Shown piece by piece: positions 11,077 through 22,679 of a stretch of 64,000 nt of DNA (the first letter of the stretch is position 1; each line of letters opens with the position of its first letter). The notes under the pieces were generated by a model. The model was not told the DNA's origin. It was given only the letters and a program-made list of their open reading frames with translations, and did not search any database. The position numbers and the translations under genes are program-made. This stretch comes from Fomitopsis serialis (Eukaryota > Basidiomycota > Agaricomycetes > Polyporales > Fomitopsidaceae): the NCBI RefSeq assembly GCF_022376445.1, contig NW_025954964.1:558001-622000 (forward strand), in the 5' to 3' direction.

Positions 11077-13868
11077 ATGTCGCTCTCTAGCACGAAGAGA
11101 AGGAGGAGCTTCAATACAGACTCAGATGACTCGGACTCAGACGAAGACGTGCTATCTGGTGAGCATCACCTCCACTACTCACCCCCCATCCATCACGATG
11201 GCAGACCCGACGATTTTGGACGCCAACAAACTCACACCTCACTATGCGTCGGTTGGTGGTGCTAATACGCTTGCAGCCAACAGCTCGGCTCAGCATGAGC
11301 TCCTTAAACCGGAGCTTCTGGGACACGTCAAGTACGACGACCCTTCTGTCTTCAGGCGTCTTCGAATTTATGATGAAGCCGACGCCGACATCGATCACTG
11401 CCACGAGAAGTACCAAGAGGTACAGGGGCAGCACCTCCGTAGGCTCCGCCAAATCGCGGGGGAGCTACGCAAGGCTGTAGACAAGGAGGGCAACATACAT
11501 TACCAGTCAGTCGAGAAAACGCCGAAGAAGATAGAGCACGAGCACGAGAAGATGATGTACGATCCATTGGTGGGTGACAACTCCGAAACCCCAGTGATTG
11601 CTGTTAACCACCGCTATCGTTCCATTTCCAGACCGCCATCTTCACATTCTTGCAGAAATTTGGAAACGACAATGTCGGCGCGCTGCGCGAATTCAAGTTC
11701 GCTGCCGATACCGCCGTGCTCTTACCCCCGAGCCGTTCCGCCGAGGCCTATACTCCAAGTGTCGCTAAATTCCGCCCCGATTTCAACCTGCTCGATAAGA
11801 CTGCAGATGGTCCTTTCTGGGATACCTGTGCTGGATTCGCCGAGATCAAGGTCAAAGAGGAGGAGAACAGTCTTCCCCACACTGAATCGTCGATAAAGCC
11901 AGCGATCCTCCAGTGTGCGGATTACGCGCGATACCATATGGCCTTTCGGCCGTTCTGGATCTTCAGTGTCACACTTCTCATCACGGGCACAGTCTTCCGG
12001 GTCATGATCGTGGACCGCGATGGCGTCGTTCTCTCCCCCCTTCACAGCATCTACGACGACAACAAGAGCCGCGATCCCGAGCGTCAGCCCGACGCAAAGA
12101 CCTTCGTCCGTGTTGTCCGCGCACTCACGCGGCGCCTGACGGACTATCAACTGGGGCAAGATCCGTCTGTGACGCCAGTGACTCGCGACGAGCTTAGTGG
12201 ATACTTGCAGGAGTCCTCTATCCCTGCTTCCGTCGAATCCGTTATTCACCTTGAGGGCGGAGACTACTACCCGTCCTACCGCATCAGCCGCTTCGGTAAC
12301 GATTGTGGAACGTGGTGTACGGTCGGGCCACCGATCTGGGTCTCCCTGTCGCTCCTCGGACGGGGCACGGAGGTGTGGCGTGTGGTCGAGCTCTACCAGT
12401 CGGGGGGAAAGTGGGTTCTGACGGGCGACATTCACATATTGAAGTCCGCCTGGCGCAACCCTCTGAAGTTGGCCGAGACGGATGTGTATAATGTGATAGC
12501 GGGGCTCAAGCGCGAGGCTGATGACGCGGATGAGAGGACGAAGTCCGCGTCCGGAGCCGCTGAGCAGGACAAGAAGCCCACGTTCCCTGCGGGTATCGCG
12601 ACGCATCGGTGTGGCAGCGATGTGTTCTACTACGAGGATCCTCGGACGTGGTCGAAGATCACCACTGCGCACCTCCGAGGTGACGTCGACGATCCGAACC
12701 GTCCTTCCAAGGCTCTCCATCGCATCATACTCTCGATGGTCGGACAACCTCTGTGGAAGTACACTGATGAGCTCCAGCTGCTCAACGCGTTTTACGCAAT
12801 CGTCGAAGGTGTGTGCTCACGTCACATGTACAGACCGTCTCCGTCAGCTCACGATGCTTCAGCGCACCAGTATCTATGCGAGAAGGGAATTCTTCACCGC
12901 GACATCAGCGCTGGCAATATGCTACTCTGGCCGGGTGGCGCTGCTGCGGGCTTTCTCTACGACTTCGACATGGCCGACGTCGTACGTTCGTTGGCTGATC
13001 ACCTCATCACCCAGGAAGCTGTTGATCCTGTCCGGAGAAGTGGCAATTCCAGGAGTGGCAATCTCGTGATGACCCAGGGGAGCGTTCGATCAAGGGTTGA
13101 TTATACGACATCGAGACAACAAGGAGTGCCTGTGACGGTGAGTGATTAAGTGATTCGTCTCTTCCTGTTGTACTGACGGCAGGTGCTTCTAGGGGACACT
13201 TCAGTTCATGGCTTTGGAACTGCTTCAAGCTGTTCATGCTGGAATTCCAATGCCGCATCACTCTGCACACGATCTTGAGTCGATTGCGTATGTCCTGGGC
13301 TACACAGTCTTGCGGCGTCTTGTCACTACTCCGGGTTGTCCAGAAAGCCTCGACAAGGTCTTCGACACTCATTTTGGTGGCATGACAGTTGAAGCCATAA
13401 TCTATGAACGAGCTAATGGACCACAGCCACTCTCCTGGGCTTATCGTCACAAAGATGATCAGATCAAACAATTTGCCCTAGAGCATATGTCATATGCTCT
13501 TAACACACTGTTCAGGTCACTGCGAAGAAAGCTGGCAAGATTCTATACAGCTCAGGAAGACAGTCAAGAAGATCAGTACGTTTCCATGTCCTTGTCTGAG
13601 TATAATGCAAGTTGCTTGTCACTTACATTCATTACTTGCCATATTGCTAACCGTTTGTTAGGTCCATGAGGATGATCAACATGATGAGGAGCGCATAACT
13701 CATGCATTCTTCTTGAAGTTGTTGAAAGAAGCTATCGACACATTGCATCAATATCCATCGATGGTGAAGAAGTTCGATCCTGAGCTGGAAACCTTGAGGC
13801 CTCTGTCTACAGCTCAGTCAGGCTCTGACAAGCCTTCCAAGAAGAAAGCCAGGGCAAACAAGAAGTAG
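11077..13868 (+). CDS. FunK1-type fungal protein kinase, copy A
   Basis: Six exons: 11077-11158, 11277-11569, 11632-12808, 12863-13137, 13193-13606 and 13662-13868; 815 residues, unbroken. Residues 1-28 are Ser/Asp/Glu-rich. Residues about 55-110 are charged and helix-prone. A nuclease-like pair follows: FRPDF (P174-D175) and FAEIKVK (E196-K198). The kinase domain has a glycine loop LLGRGTEVWRV (G368-G370), candidate lysine K396 in HILKSAW, catalytic HRDISAGN (529-536) and DFD (551-553) in place of DFG, a FunK1 trait. The tail is basic (KPSKKKARANKK). Intron 3 is 54 bases and in frame; intron 5 starts GCAAGT (GC-AG). FunK1 kinases are expanded in mushroom-forming fungi; substrates are unknown. 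I chose the first ATG because the same exon exists in copy C. Confidence 0.9.
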
Positions 13869-14139
13869 GATAGTTGGAGATCACCAGTTAGCATTTACAT
13901 GGAATAGGAGATGGATAAATTGAGATATGAAAAAATGGGAATGTGTACCAATGGAATGGGCTGTACAACTAGCCTTGCTCCATCTGTGAATCATATATTG
14001 CATGATTGATACTGCTCGACAACAGCCATAGCATTGACACTCGAGTATGCACGCGACATTAGGAAATCCTTACTATGCCTTACTCACATCCCGGACACTC
14101 CAAAAGCGTCTCATCGCGATGCGTCACATCGTGAGGCAT

Positions 14140-14560
14140 CAAAAAAGAAGCATGTCAAGTAGCGAAGGCGTTATCACAAAAACAATGCGTACTAAGTTGT
14201 TGTGGCCGGACGCCTTCATCTGGCTTGTCGTGCCGAGTGACGATGTTGTTCATGGAAATCTTATCGGGATCGACGTCAATTCGACCTTATCCGTTTATGT
14301 AGTTTGCGAGAGAAGGTAGAAATCTTACCGAGGAAGTTGTTTAAACAGATGACGCCCTGACTGAAGATCTTGTGCTTGTACTTAGAAACTTGGATGACCC
14401 GAACGGCCGTATCTGCGCCCACTCAGTGCGGACGTGGAGAACGATCACACAGTGAATGCAACTTCTGCACTTACGGTGGTCGGCGAATCACGGAATATTG
14501 TGCGCGAGGAGGATCCTCGACAGTCTATACGAGCGTTGTATGGACTCTTGAGCTGGGCCG
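14140..14560 (-). pseudogene. Decayed coding remnant X downstream of FunK1 A
   Basis: On the minus strand a stretch reading roughly YKHKIFSQGVI..NNFLG, then GIDVDPDKIS..NIVTRHDKP, with stops between. It is the counterpart of 23240-23500 on the plus strand (YKPKTFSQGIIWFINFLG, then RIDVDPGKISTNNIVARHDK). It lies tail to tail with FunK1 A exactly as the other copy lies with FunK1 C. I do not recognise the family. Both copies carry stops and shifts and are unlikely to be translated. Confidence 0.45.
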
Positions 14561-14778
14561 TCGTGGCCAGTACACGTTAACGTTCTCTTTATGAGGGAAT
14601 CTTGTTCAGCCTTCAAGAGCAAGAGTGTCGTCGTCGCAGTCGCACTGTTGTAGCTCTCAATGCAAAGTATCCGTTGATTAACGACGGAGCCCCGGACACG
14701 AAGCTCACCGTATAATACAAGGATGCGTGCAGACTGCTATTGCTCCTGACCTGATAATCCCCTCGCCACGCAGATACC

Positions 14779-16122
14779 TCACTCCCGCCTATTCGCCTTG
14801 TTCTCTTTCTCCAGATACTTCCACCTCGAAACCTCCTTCACGCCCTCCGTCTTCCACCCATTCGCCTCCTACGGCAGCCACCTCATCTTCGCATCCGCGT
14901 CCATGCTCCCATCATGGCTCAGGACCATCCACACGTCCGGACTCGCGTCGAGCGCGATGACGACCTCGAGCGTGTCGCGCGTCTTTTCCCAGTCATCGTG
15001 GACAGCGACGGCACGGTCCGCGGGCGCAAGGAACGGCGCGTCGCGGGCGCACTCACGGAGGGATGCGGGGACGAGCGGCTCGAGCTCGACAGGGAGGGGG
15101 ACGTGGGGCGAGGGCCGGAGCATCGCGGGGTGGTGCGCGGCGTCGCCACCGATGAGGATTCAGGTTGCGGCGGGTGAGGGCGTCGTGCGGGCTAGGCCGA
15201 GCATGTGGCCGACGCAGTGCAGGATAGCGGGGGTGAGCTTCTCGTGGATCGGACTGGACGGGATATGTGGGGAGACGTACCCCGGGTGCTTCGAGGAGGT
15301 AGAAGCTCCCGTCGCCGAAGTAGTCGTAACTTTTTAGGCCGCCGACAAGCGGCGCGTCATTACCGAAGGGGATCTCGATGACGTCGCGTCCGAGGAAGTC
15401 GGATTCGGGGAACATAGCCTCGGGTTGAGAGGATAGCCAGGGCGGAATGCAGCCTGATGGAATGATTATTGGCATTAGTTAGGCGGGCGTGTAGACGGAT
15501 GTACGGTGTAATGGGCGGAATTACTGTATAGATAGGCTCACCTGGGTACCGGCACCTACGACGAGCGCAGTTGTCGGAGGGAAAGTCGACGGGTTGCCGA
15601 CGTGGTCAATGCCAGAGGGTGACTAGTAGCGATGCCAATCCGGCTCTGGGCCAGGGGGAAGGAGACAAGGAGAAGTGCTCAGCGCAACAAGAACGTGGCA
15701 AATACATGCCTCCAAATCACCGCATTGATATTCTTGAGGTCTATCCCATACTCAACGAGAGTTTCCGCGACGTCAGGACCGTACTCCATGATGTGTTGCC
15801 CGCTCGCGAGATTAGCCTGTCATAGCTTGGAGGCAGTAGAGACGTCCTTCCGGAGACCGAGGTCAAAAAAGATCCTCTTGCCTGTGTGCAGAGTGGTTGG
15901 CGGCTGACGTGCAACGAGAGCAGGGGGCGTACACACCGTTGGGATGCAGTCCAGCCTGACCGATGATTCGTCTGCTCTAGAGCCTGTATCAAAAGACATT
16001 AAATGAGCGCGTGTTGAACCATGCTTGCCGTACAACCCTGGTGCAGCGGAGAAGAAGGGTGCTGAGCCTACGAACTTGAAAGAATTGAAGATCTTGACAG
16101 AGACTGTCACGATCCGAGGCAT
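14779..16122 (-). pseudogene. Dead metallo-beta-lactamase copy (MBL2)
   Basis: Same exon order as MBL1, but broken in several ways. The first coding segment is missing; homology begins at VTVSVKIFN. Part of exon 2 (GPAKSFLIEHPSG in MBL1) is lost. A TGA replaces the Trp of SKTWQD near 15825. The HxHxDH zinc motif is destroyed by a two-base insertion (about 15610-15630). A TAG replaces a codon of RWLPEEAN near 14870. The later motifs (VIEIPFG, YDYFGDGSFYLLEAPG, PADRAVAV) remain readable. Intron 3 again has a GC donor (GCATGT), as in MBL1. The substitutions and lost motif mark true decay, unlike the homopolymer breaks elsewhere. Confidence 0.85.
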
Positions 16123-16277
16123 GCGTGATGCTCGCGGAGACTGGGATGTGGGCCCAGTCGCAGCTCCTCCTCCTCCTCCCTCTTCCCCCACTGCGCAATC
16201 ATGCGCGACTGGTCAATCGGTCACTCGTGCGGACTCGGACTATTGACGCGGTCACGTGGAGCGTTCTCCTGATGAGG

Positions 16278-16969
16278 GAGAACGTCCGATCGACTGGGAG
16301 ATACGTTCCCGGAACGCGTTCCGGGAACGCTTCTGCGGAACGCCCCTAGGAACGCTGGTCACATAGTGACAGAGGGCAAAGCGTATGTAGTGGCCTATGT
16401 CATAAGCACGAATTTCCAAACCCGGAAGTCAATAGTACGTACTTAGATACTTACTAGAATGCTTACTAATACACCGAGTCCCGACTCTGTCACACATAAA
16501 GCTGTAAAAACCCAATCGTACTAGCATCAGCAGAGTATAGACTACTGAGTACCAGTAGGTGTATTTTCACTGCCATAGATGAATCACAAGCTATTAATAA
16601 CTCGACGTTCATACAGGTTCATACTCACTGGCGGGGACAGCACTCAGCACGTGATCCAATGTGGCCCAGCGAGCATTGCCTGATTGGGCATATTCTCCAT
16701 ATCAGGAAATACCCTTAATTGGCTAACCACACCCACTGCGTAGTGCGTTGTGACCTAACAACCAAACAATGGCCCACAAGATATTGTGATTACTACGAAC
16801 CACTATGTATAAAGATCCGAACGGTCAATTACTATAGATTACTATAATGCAACCGCAGGAGAGTGGCAGCACTATAAACGAAGGTGTCACACGTCGTCAC
16901 GGTGCGTGATGTTCCGCGTTCCCCGTTCCCCGTTCCGGGAACGTTTCTCCCCGTGGATCCGACTTTCTG
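16278..16969. mobile_element. Non-autonomous TIR transposon (MITE), copy 2
   Basis: A 692-base element flanked by the 8-base direct repeat TGATGAGG (16270-16277 and 16970-16977). The left end is GAGAACGTCCGATCGACTGG; the right end, reverse complemented, is CAGAAAGTCGGATCCACGGG. These are the same two ends as MITE copy 1 in opposite orientation. Subterminal palindromes are CGTTCCCGGAACG and variants, in place of the GCGTTTCGC type of copy 1. The AT-rich centre (16400-16850) has no ORF. It sits 20 bases from a CACGTG (16253-16258), in the upstream region of the decayed R2 copy. Confidence 0.85.
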
Positions 16970-17026
16970 TGATGAGGGCAATCCTGATCGGCGGCTCTGC
17001 TGACACACCGCCCTCTGTTCAAGTTC

Positions 17027-17760
17027 TCCGCGATTCGGACTACAGCTCGGAGGCCCCGGACAACGGGAATCCGACCAGCTCGACGCGCTTTGGTGGTACC
17101 AAGACCACGAAGGCTGCACGCACTCGTCTAGACGGACAACAAAGAGCTTATTCGGCGGCGTTCTTGAGTGCTATGTAGCGAACCTCAGTGATTTCATTCT
17201 GCGGCGGCGGGGCTCAGTGCGGCGCAGTGTTCAACTTGCACAACACTGCAGTGGATGTCGTGCTTCCTATGACTAACGCGTGGCATGCGCGAAACGGGTA
17301 TCTATGTGCCAAGCACCTCAGGTACGGCCGAGTCACGCCGTTTTAATATCTCTGATCCTGCCTGTTTCATACCCGCAGGACTGCAGAGCTCCGCCTTGCT
17401 TCATGGTTACCGACCGCGACAGGCTCCCTGTCTATGGTGCTGCAAGTGGCGGATGTGAGTCGTCCCCCCCTCCAAACTTCAATTAGTGGAAATCGCGTCA
17501 CGGCGCTTGGCCAGGCGCTCTAACGGTCTCATTCAAAGTCAGCGATGGTGATGGTGCATTATGATAAATTCGGGCACATTGGGTCCTACTGAATGCCTTG
17601 TCGGCGGAGGATGTGCAAGCTGAGTGCGCGATGAGGCGGACTGGAGGTCCCGAACATCAGCTTCGGCGATGGGACCGTAAGTCCCGTCGGTGTCCCGCAA
17701 AGAGCATACTTCACTGAACATGTCAAAACCGACGTCCTTCTCCAAGCATCTCGACACCTC
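17027..17760 (+). pseudogene. Decayed RMT2-like copy (R2)
   Basis: The plus strand keeps scattered RMT2 pieces in the right order: a start-like SDYSSEAPDNGN (RMT2 has SDYGSDNDE), then FNLHNTAVDVVLPMTN (RMT2: DNLHNTAGDIVLSMNN), a segment resembling LSMVLQATD near 17430, and GGLEVPNISFGDGT|gtaagt at 17636-17680 (RMT2: GGLKVLNVGFGLG|gtaagt, the S-adenosylmethionine loop). Frames do not connect and stops are frequent. It is a clearly older copy than R1. Its upstream region holds MITE copy 2. Confidence 0.6.
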
Positions 17761-17789
17761 GATATCTGGATGCCGTCAAAACAGCTCCT

Positions 17790-18426
17790 GCAACCTGCCT
17801 CTCCCGAAGGCTCGCCGGACGTTGACGGTCAACGGTGAACATATTAAGATGTCCGAGGAGTGCGCCGTCTTCCGCGTCGCGACCCGCAACTTCAACTACT
17901 ACTAGATCCAGGAGCCCCGCATGCGACGGGTAGAGCCATTGGAGGTTCCATCGCGCTCGTTGCTCGATACGACAGGCTCGAGGAGAACTCCGGGAGGGCG
18001 TACTACACGGACAAGCACTTGAAGGCCGCGTCGCATAACTCGCCCGTGATGCCCGTTCTCCTCGCGCTTGTCAGGCCGTGGTACAGCGACTTCTTGGTGA
18101 CACAGTTCATTCTCCCGTGTGACCAGTGCTTGCACAAGCCGGCGGACGACACTTTCAGTATGACGACACGGGGCCCAACGGCCACGTCGAGAGTCATCAA
18201 AGGCGGTCAGTGCCTCAACTTTTCAGAGCAGGGTACGTGTCCCATCATTCGCTGGCGTGTATTGCGGTTGACCGGCGTCCGCGCTATGCAGCATCATCTA
18301 GGGCACGGCCGGGCGGGCACGAATGGCCAGAACGCGCTTTACATATCAGCTCGCGGTACACAACCCGTCCTAGCTGACTTCATCGCTTCCGCAACAATGC
18401 GTATCTCGCGTCGTCGACCGTCGTGA
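17790..18426 (+). pseudogene. Unidentified coding remnant (X), downstream of R2
   Basis: A long open stretch reads DRLEENSGRAYYTDKHLKAASHNSPVM-type text followed by PVLLALVRPWYSDF. A diverged relative at 22700-22900 reads AAGVQNLPMWLILLALVGQWYNGF, then FQYSDPGLNVF; here the matching spot reads FQYDDTGPNGHV in another frame. The two copies share spacing but need frame switches, so both look decayed. I do not recognise the protein. It ends about 460 bases before the FunK1 B stop, tail to tail. Confidence 0.35.
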
Positions 18427-18886
18427 CGCTAACATCTGCGTGCAGGGGTAGGTCCGAACGCTTTGAATCGGAGGCGCTTACTAAATTGAAACTTTGAGGG
18501 TACATAGTCAACTTCTCTAAGCCCATGCCCGTGACCCTCGGCGTGCTACAAATGGATAAAATAGAGCGAATGGACGTCGAACTGGGCAGGGTTCTCGCGA
18601 GAAGGTTTGCACGACCTGACAAGCCGGAGGATGTCTGGCCATGACGGCTCGGTATACGTGCGCCTCTGCGGTGGTAATTTGAGCTGATCGGCATTCTTCT
18701 GTATACGACTCAGACACTATCATTAGAAGCACGGGAAGGGATAGCTTCTCTCGGGCTTGCGTGACGAATGGAAAACGTGGTTATGTACAGAAAGACTGCG
18801 CGAGCAAGGCGTGATGTAATCCTTCCGACGTGACGCAGTTCGAGTTAGTATCCGGGACGTCGTCAAATTGTATCAGTCTCCTTGTG

Positions 18887-21622
18887 TCACGGGCTCACTT
18901 TATTGGTCAACGTCGTGGACAGAGGCCTCAGAGTATTTACATCTGGGTCGAACCTCCTGACCATTGCTGGATTCCGCTGCAGTATGTCGATAGCTTGTTT
19001 CACTGAGTTCAGGAAGAACATATGAGTGACGGGCTCCTCGTCAAGCTGAGCAGTGTCCTCATCCTAACAAATGGTCAGCAACATGACAGGCAGTCAGTCA
19101 GTAATTGAAAGCAACGAAGAACTCACATCATACTGGGCATAGTGATCTGCCTTTTCGTTGCTATCCTTGGCTTCATGGGCCTTCTTCAACTTCTCTTGCA
19201 AAGCTGTGATCACCATGGAAAGAGGCTTCGACAGGTGCTTCCTCACGAACACCTTCCTCTCTTCATCTCCATGATACATCCAGGCAAGTGGCTGTGGTCC
19301 AGCAATTCGTTGTTGTATAATGTCTGTGATTGTCACACCGCCAAAATGATCCACGAAGGCCTTGTCGAGGCTTTCTGGACAACCCGGAATACTGACAAGG
19401 CGTCGCAAGACCGTGTAACCCAAGACATACGCGATCGACTCAAGATCGTATGAAGACCGACGCGGCACTCGAGTTCCAGCCTGAACAGCTCGGAGCAACT
19501 CCAAAGCCATGAACTGAAGTGTCCCCTAGAAGCACCTGTCGTCAGTACAACAGGAAGAGACGAATCACTTAATGACTCACCGTCACAGGCACTCCTTGTT
19601 GTCTCGATGTCGTATAATCAACCCTTGATCGGACACTACCCTCTGTCATCACCGCCTTCCCACTGGAATCGACGCCTCTCTTGACCGGATCAACAGCTTC
19701 GTGAATGGTGAGGTGATCAATCAACAGACGGTCGACGTGGGCCATGTCAAAGTCGTAGAGAAACCCCGCAGCGGCGCCACCCGGCCAGAGGAGCATATTG
19801 CCGGCGCTGATGTCGCGGTGAAGAATTCCCTTCTCGCACAGATACTGGTGCGCTGAAGCATCGTGAGCTGACGGAGACGGTCTGTGCATGCGACGTGAGC
19901 ACACACACCTTCGACGATCGCGTAAAATGCGTTGAGCAGCTGGAGCTCATCAGTGTACTTCCAAAGAGGCTGTCCGACCATCGGGAGTATGATGCGATGG
20001 AGAGCCTTGGAAGGACAGTTCGGATCGTCGGCGTCACCTCGGAGGTTCGCAGTGGTGATCTTCGACCACGTCTGAGGATCTTTGTAGTAGAACACATCGC
20101 TGCCATACCGATGCGTCGCGATACCCGCAGGGAACGTGGGCTTCTCGTCCTGCTCAGCGGCTCCGGACGCAGACTGCGTCCTCCTGTCCGCGTCATCGGC
20201 CTCGCGCTTGAACCCCGTTATCAGATTATACACATCCGTCTCGGCCAATTTCAGAGGGTTGCGCCAGGCGGACTTCAATACGTGAATGTCGCCCTTCAGA
20301 GCCCACTTTCCCTTCGACTGGTAGAGCTCGACCACACGCCACACCTCCGTACCCCGTCCAAGGAGCGACAGGGAGACCCAGATCGGTGGCCCGACCGTAC
20401 ACCACGTCCCACTGTCTTTACCGAAGCGGCTGATGCGGTAGGACGCGTAGTAGTCTCCGCCCTCAAGGTGGATTTCGGATCGGACGGAAGGAGGGATAGA
20501 GGGCTCCTGCATGTACCCGCTAAGCTCGTCGCGAGTCACTGGCGTCACAGACGGATCTTGCCCCAGTTGACTGTCCGTCAGGCGCCGCGTGAGTGCGCGG
20601 ACAACACGGACGAAGGTCTTTGCGTCGCGCGGACGCCCGGGCTCGCGGCTCTTGTTGTCGTCGTAGATGCTGTGGAGGGGAGAGAGAACAACGCCATCGC
20701 GGTCCACGATCATGACCCGGAAGACCGTGCCTGTGATGAGCAGTGTGACGCTGAAGATCCAGAACGGCCGCAAGGCCATATGATATCGTGCGTGATTCGC
20801 ACACTGGAGGACTGCTAGCCTCACCGAGGATTCGTCATGGGGAGGATCGTTTTCCTCCTCTCTGACCTCGATCTTGGCAAATCCAACGCAGCTATCCCAG
20901 GATAGACAGTCTGTGGTTCTATCAACCAGTGCGAAATCCGGGCGGGATCCAGAGATGCTCGGAGAATAGGCCTCGGCAGCACGCTCTGAAGGCAGAAACA
21001 TGGCCATATCAGCAGCGCACTTAAATCTGCGCAACGCGGCGTTGTCATTGTTGCTTTGTAGGAATGCGAAGATATTTGCCTAGAATTGGAATGAACACGG
21101 TGGTTGTTAGCACATACTGCTGATCCGGAACGCATGTGCCTACCAGCGGTTCACACATATCCTCTTCGTGATCCTTCTCCACCATTCTGTGCCATCTCTC
21201 CTTGAACGGGCCGTAGTCAGGTATGTCGTCCTCCTCTTGCAGCGCCTTGCTCAGATTTGTCGAGACTTGGCGAAGTCTATGAAGCTGATGTTCCTGCTCC
21301 GCTTGATATTTCTCGTGGCAGCGATCAATGTCGGCGTCGTCTTCCTCGTCAATCCGAAGACGCCTGAAGACAGAAGGGTCATCATACTTGACGCGTCCCA
21401 CAAATTCCTTCAGAAGGATCTCGTGCTGAGTTGAGCTATGGACTGAAAATATGTGAGTGCCACCAGCGCACGGATGATCATGAGAATTAAACTCGAGATG
21501 TCTTGATATCGATCTCGCCTCTGGCAGAGCCGCCAGCGATGGATGTATTAGTAATCAATGCGCTCACCAATTAGTCCGTCTTCGTTAGATGTGGGGTCGT
21601 CACAATTGACCTTTCTCTTCAT
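18887..21622 (-). CDS. FunK1-type fungal protein kinase, copy B
   Basis: Six-exon plan as in copies A and C, no frame break. The start is taken at 21622 (MKRKVNCDDPTSNEDG), corresponding to the acidic first exon of A; an in-frame upstream ATG at 21730 is possible. The nuclease-like pair is present as SRPDFALVD and FAKIEVREE, where the ExK of A and C is changed to KIEV. The kinase motifs LLGRGTEVW, GILHRDISAGN and YDFDMA are kept. Intron 5 has a normal GTGAGT donor where A and C have GC. The C-terminus differs: after RPLST it reads TLTNKVSP and stops, losing the basic tail. It is the most diverged paralogue. It reads away from the R3 remnant and towards remnant X. Confidence 0.88.
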
Positions 21623-22051
21623 GCTTCGGAGCAGTATAGGGGGCACTAGGGCGTGACTGGAGTCGTCGTCACGATTCCCGTCGATTGATCGCGAGGAGTC
21701 CTCAACGCCTGTCATTTGCCGAAAAGTCAATCCTTAGACTGCTCTTGAAGGAGCATAACAAACCGTTGGTGACAACCTTTTGAGTCCGACTCCGAGTCCA
21801 GAGTGACTCTCAGAGTCTTCAACGTTCGCGACCGTGTTCCAAGAATCCAACCGCGATGCACATTGACGCGTCGCGATCACGTGCAGTTCATTCCTTCCCA
21901 ACTGAACTTGATGATGATCCCGATCCGTCAAACGCTCTCCTGAGGCCTGACCGGGACCTCCGAGTCTTGCAACCCGTCTGCGGTCCCAAAATTATTGAAC
22001 GTCTCTCTCTCTGCTGACACACCCCCTCTCCGCCGGGACATCGGACTCTAC

Positions 22052-22660
22052 AGTACGACATGGACAACCGCGACGAGGTTGACGCGCTTATTCCAAAGAA
22101 TGGTCGCGGGCGGCGCAGTGGTATCAAGACTATGCCAGGGAAGCACCTCCGTTACTGCGTGCGGCCACCTATACCGTCTACAAAGAGCTCAGTCGTTACT
22201 CGTTGAAGCAGGGTACGGTTCCGAGCGCTGGTGGAGTTGTGATTTCGTTCTGGGTTGACAGGGTGCGGCGCGCAGTGGTCAAAGTGCACAGTACCGCAGG
22301 GAATGTCATGCCGAGTGGATGACTAACAAGGTACTTGTTAGAACGCTATATGTGTGCACCACTTCCATCCCTTCTTTCCTGTTTAGTTTCACATGTAGTA
22401 ATGCACACGCGCTCTTATACTTCTCTCTTTACTCGCGGCAAGCGCGGGATATCATCGCCATTATTAAGCCGCTTCCCTTTCCTCAAGCTCAGATTCGTGA
22501 TGAACACCTTTAACCAGGAGACCTGTCTCCTTAGCTTGAAGGTCAGCGGCGAAGTGAGTATCAGGTTTCAGGATCAACAAGGAACGTCCTACTGCATGCA
22601 TTGTCGGCAGAAAACCCGCGACCTAAGTGCGCCAGTACCAGTACCAAATGCAGGTATCCG
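22052..22660 (+). pseudogene. Decayed RMT2-like copy (R3)
   Basis: It starts with MDNRDEVDALIPKN (RMT2: SDNDEVDALVAFG). It continues with VHSTAGNVMPSG (RMT2: LHNTAGDIVLSM) and KLRFVMNTFNQETCLLSLK (RMT2: KLKFVKDDNGQEICLLK) near 22480-22540. Even intron text is shared: GCGACCTAAGTGCGCCAG near 22620 recurs in RMT2 near 28128. Frames are broken throughout and no methyltransferase loop is readable. The upstream region (CACGTG at 21878-21883, then GATGATCCCGATC) is shared with FunK1 B on the other side. Confidence 0.62.
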
Positions 22661-22679
22661 TTCTCGGATGTCATGATGT

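Larger units (their letters stand above)
10622..14560. repeat. Inverted repeat arm A (pairs with 23140-27290)
   Basis: FunK1 A with its upstream flank from 10622 and its downstream flank to about 14560 is repeated in reverse orientation around FunK1 C. Matching landmarks: the upstream stretch at 10690-10900 with 27220-27000; all six exons; the post-stop text around GTGAATCATATATTG (about 13986) with 23920; and a degenerate coding remnant at 14150-14420 with 23300-23480. Coding parts are the most alike, flanks less so. The arms are about 8.6 kb apart. Exact ends need an alignment. Confidence 0.8.

Noticed and set aside
11722..12747. 341-codon open frame on the minus strand
   Set aside because: It is the shadow of FunK1 A exon 3. 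The same antisense openness appears opposite copies B (19895-20818) and C (25300-26187), where it reflects codon composition; it has no family motif.
12809..12862. Reading FunK1 A through intron 3 as coding
   Set aside because: It is open and a multiple of three in A, but its text is not conserved as protein in copies B and C. C has a stop there, while the exons on both sides are conserved.
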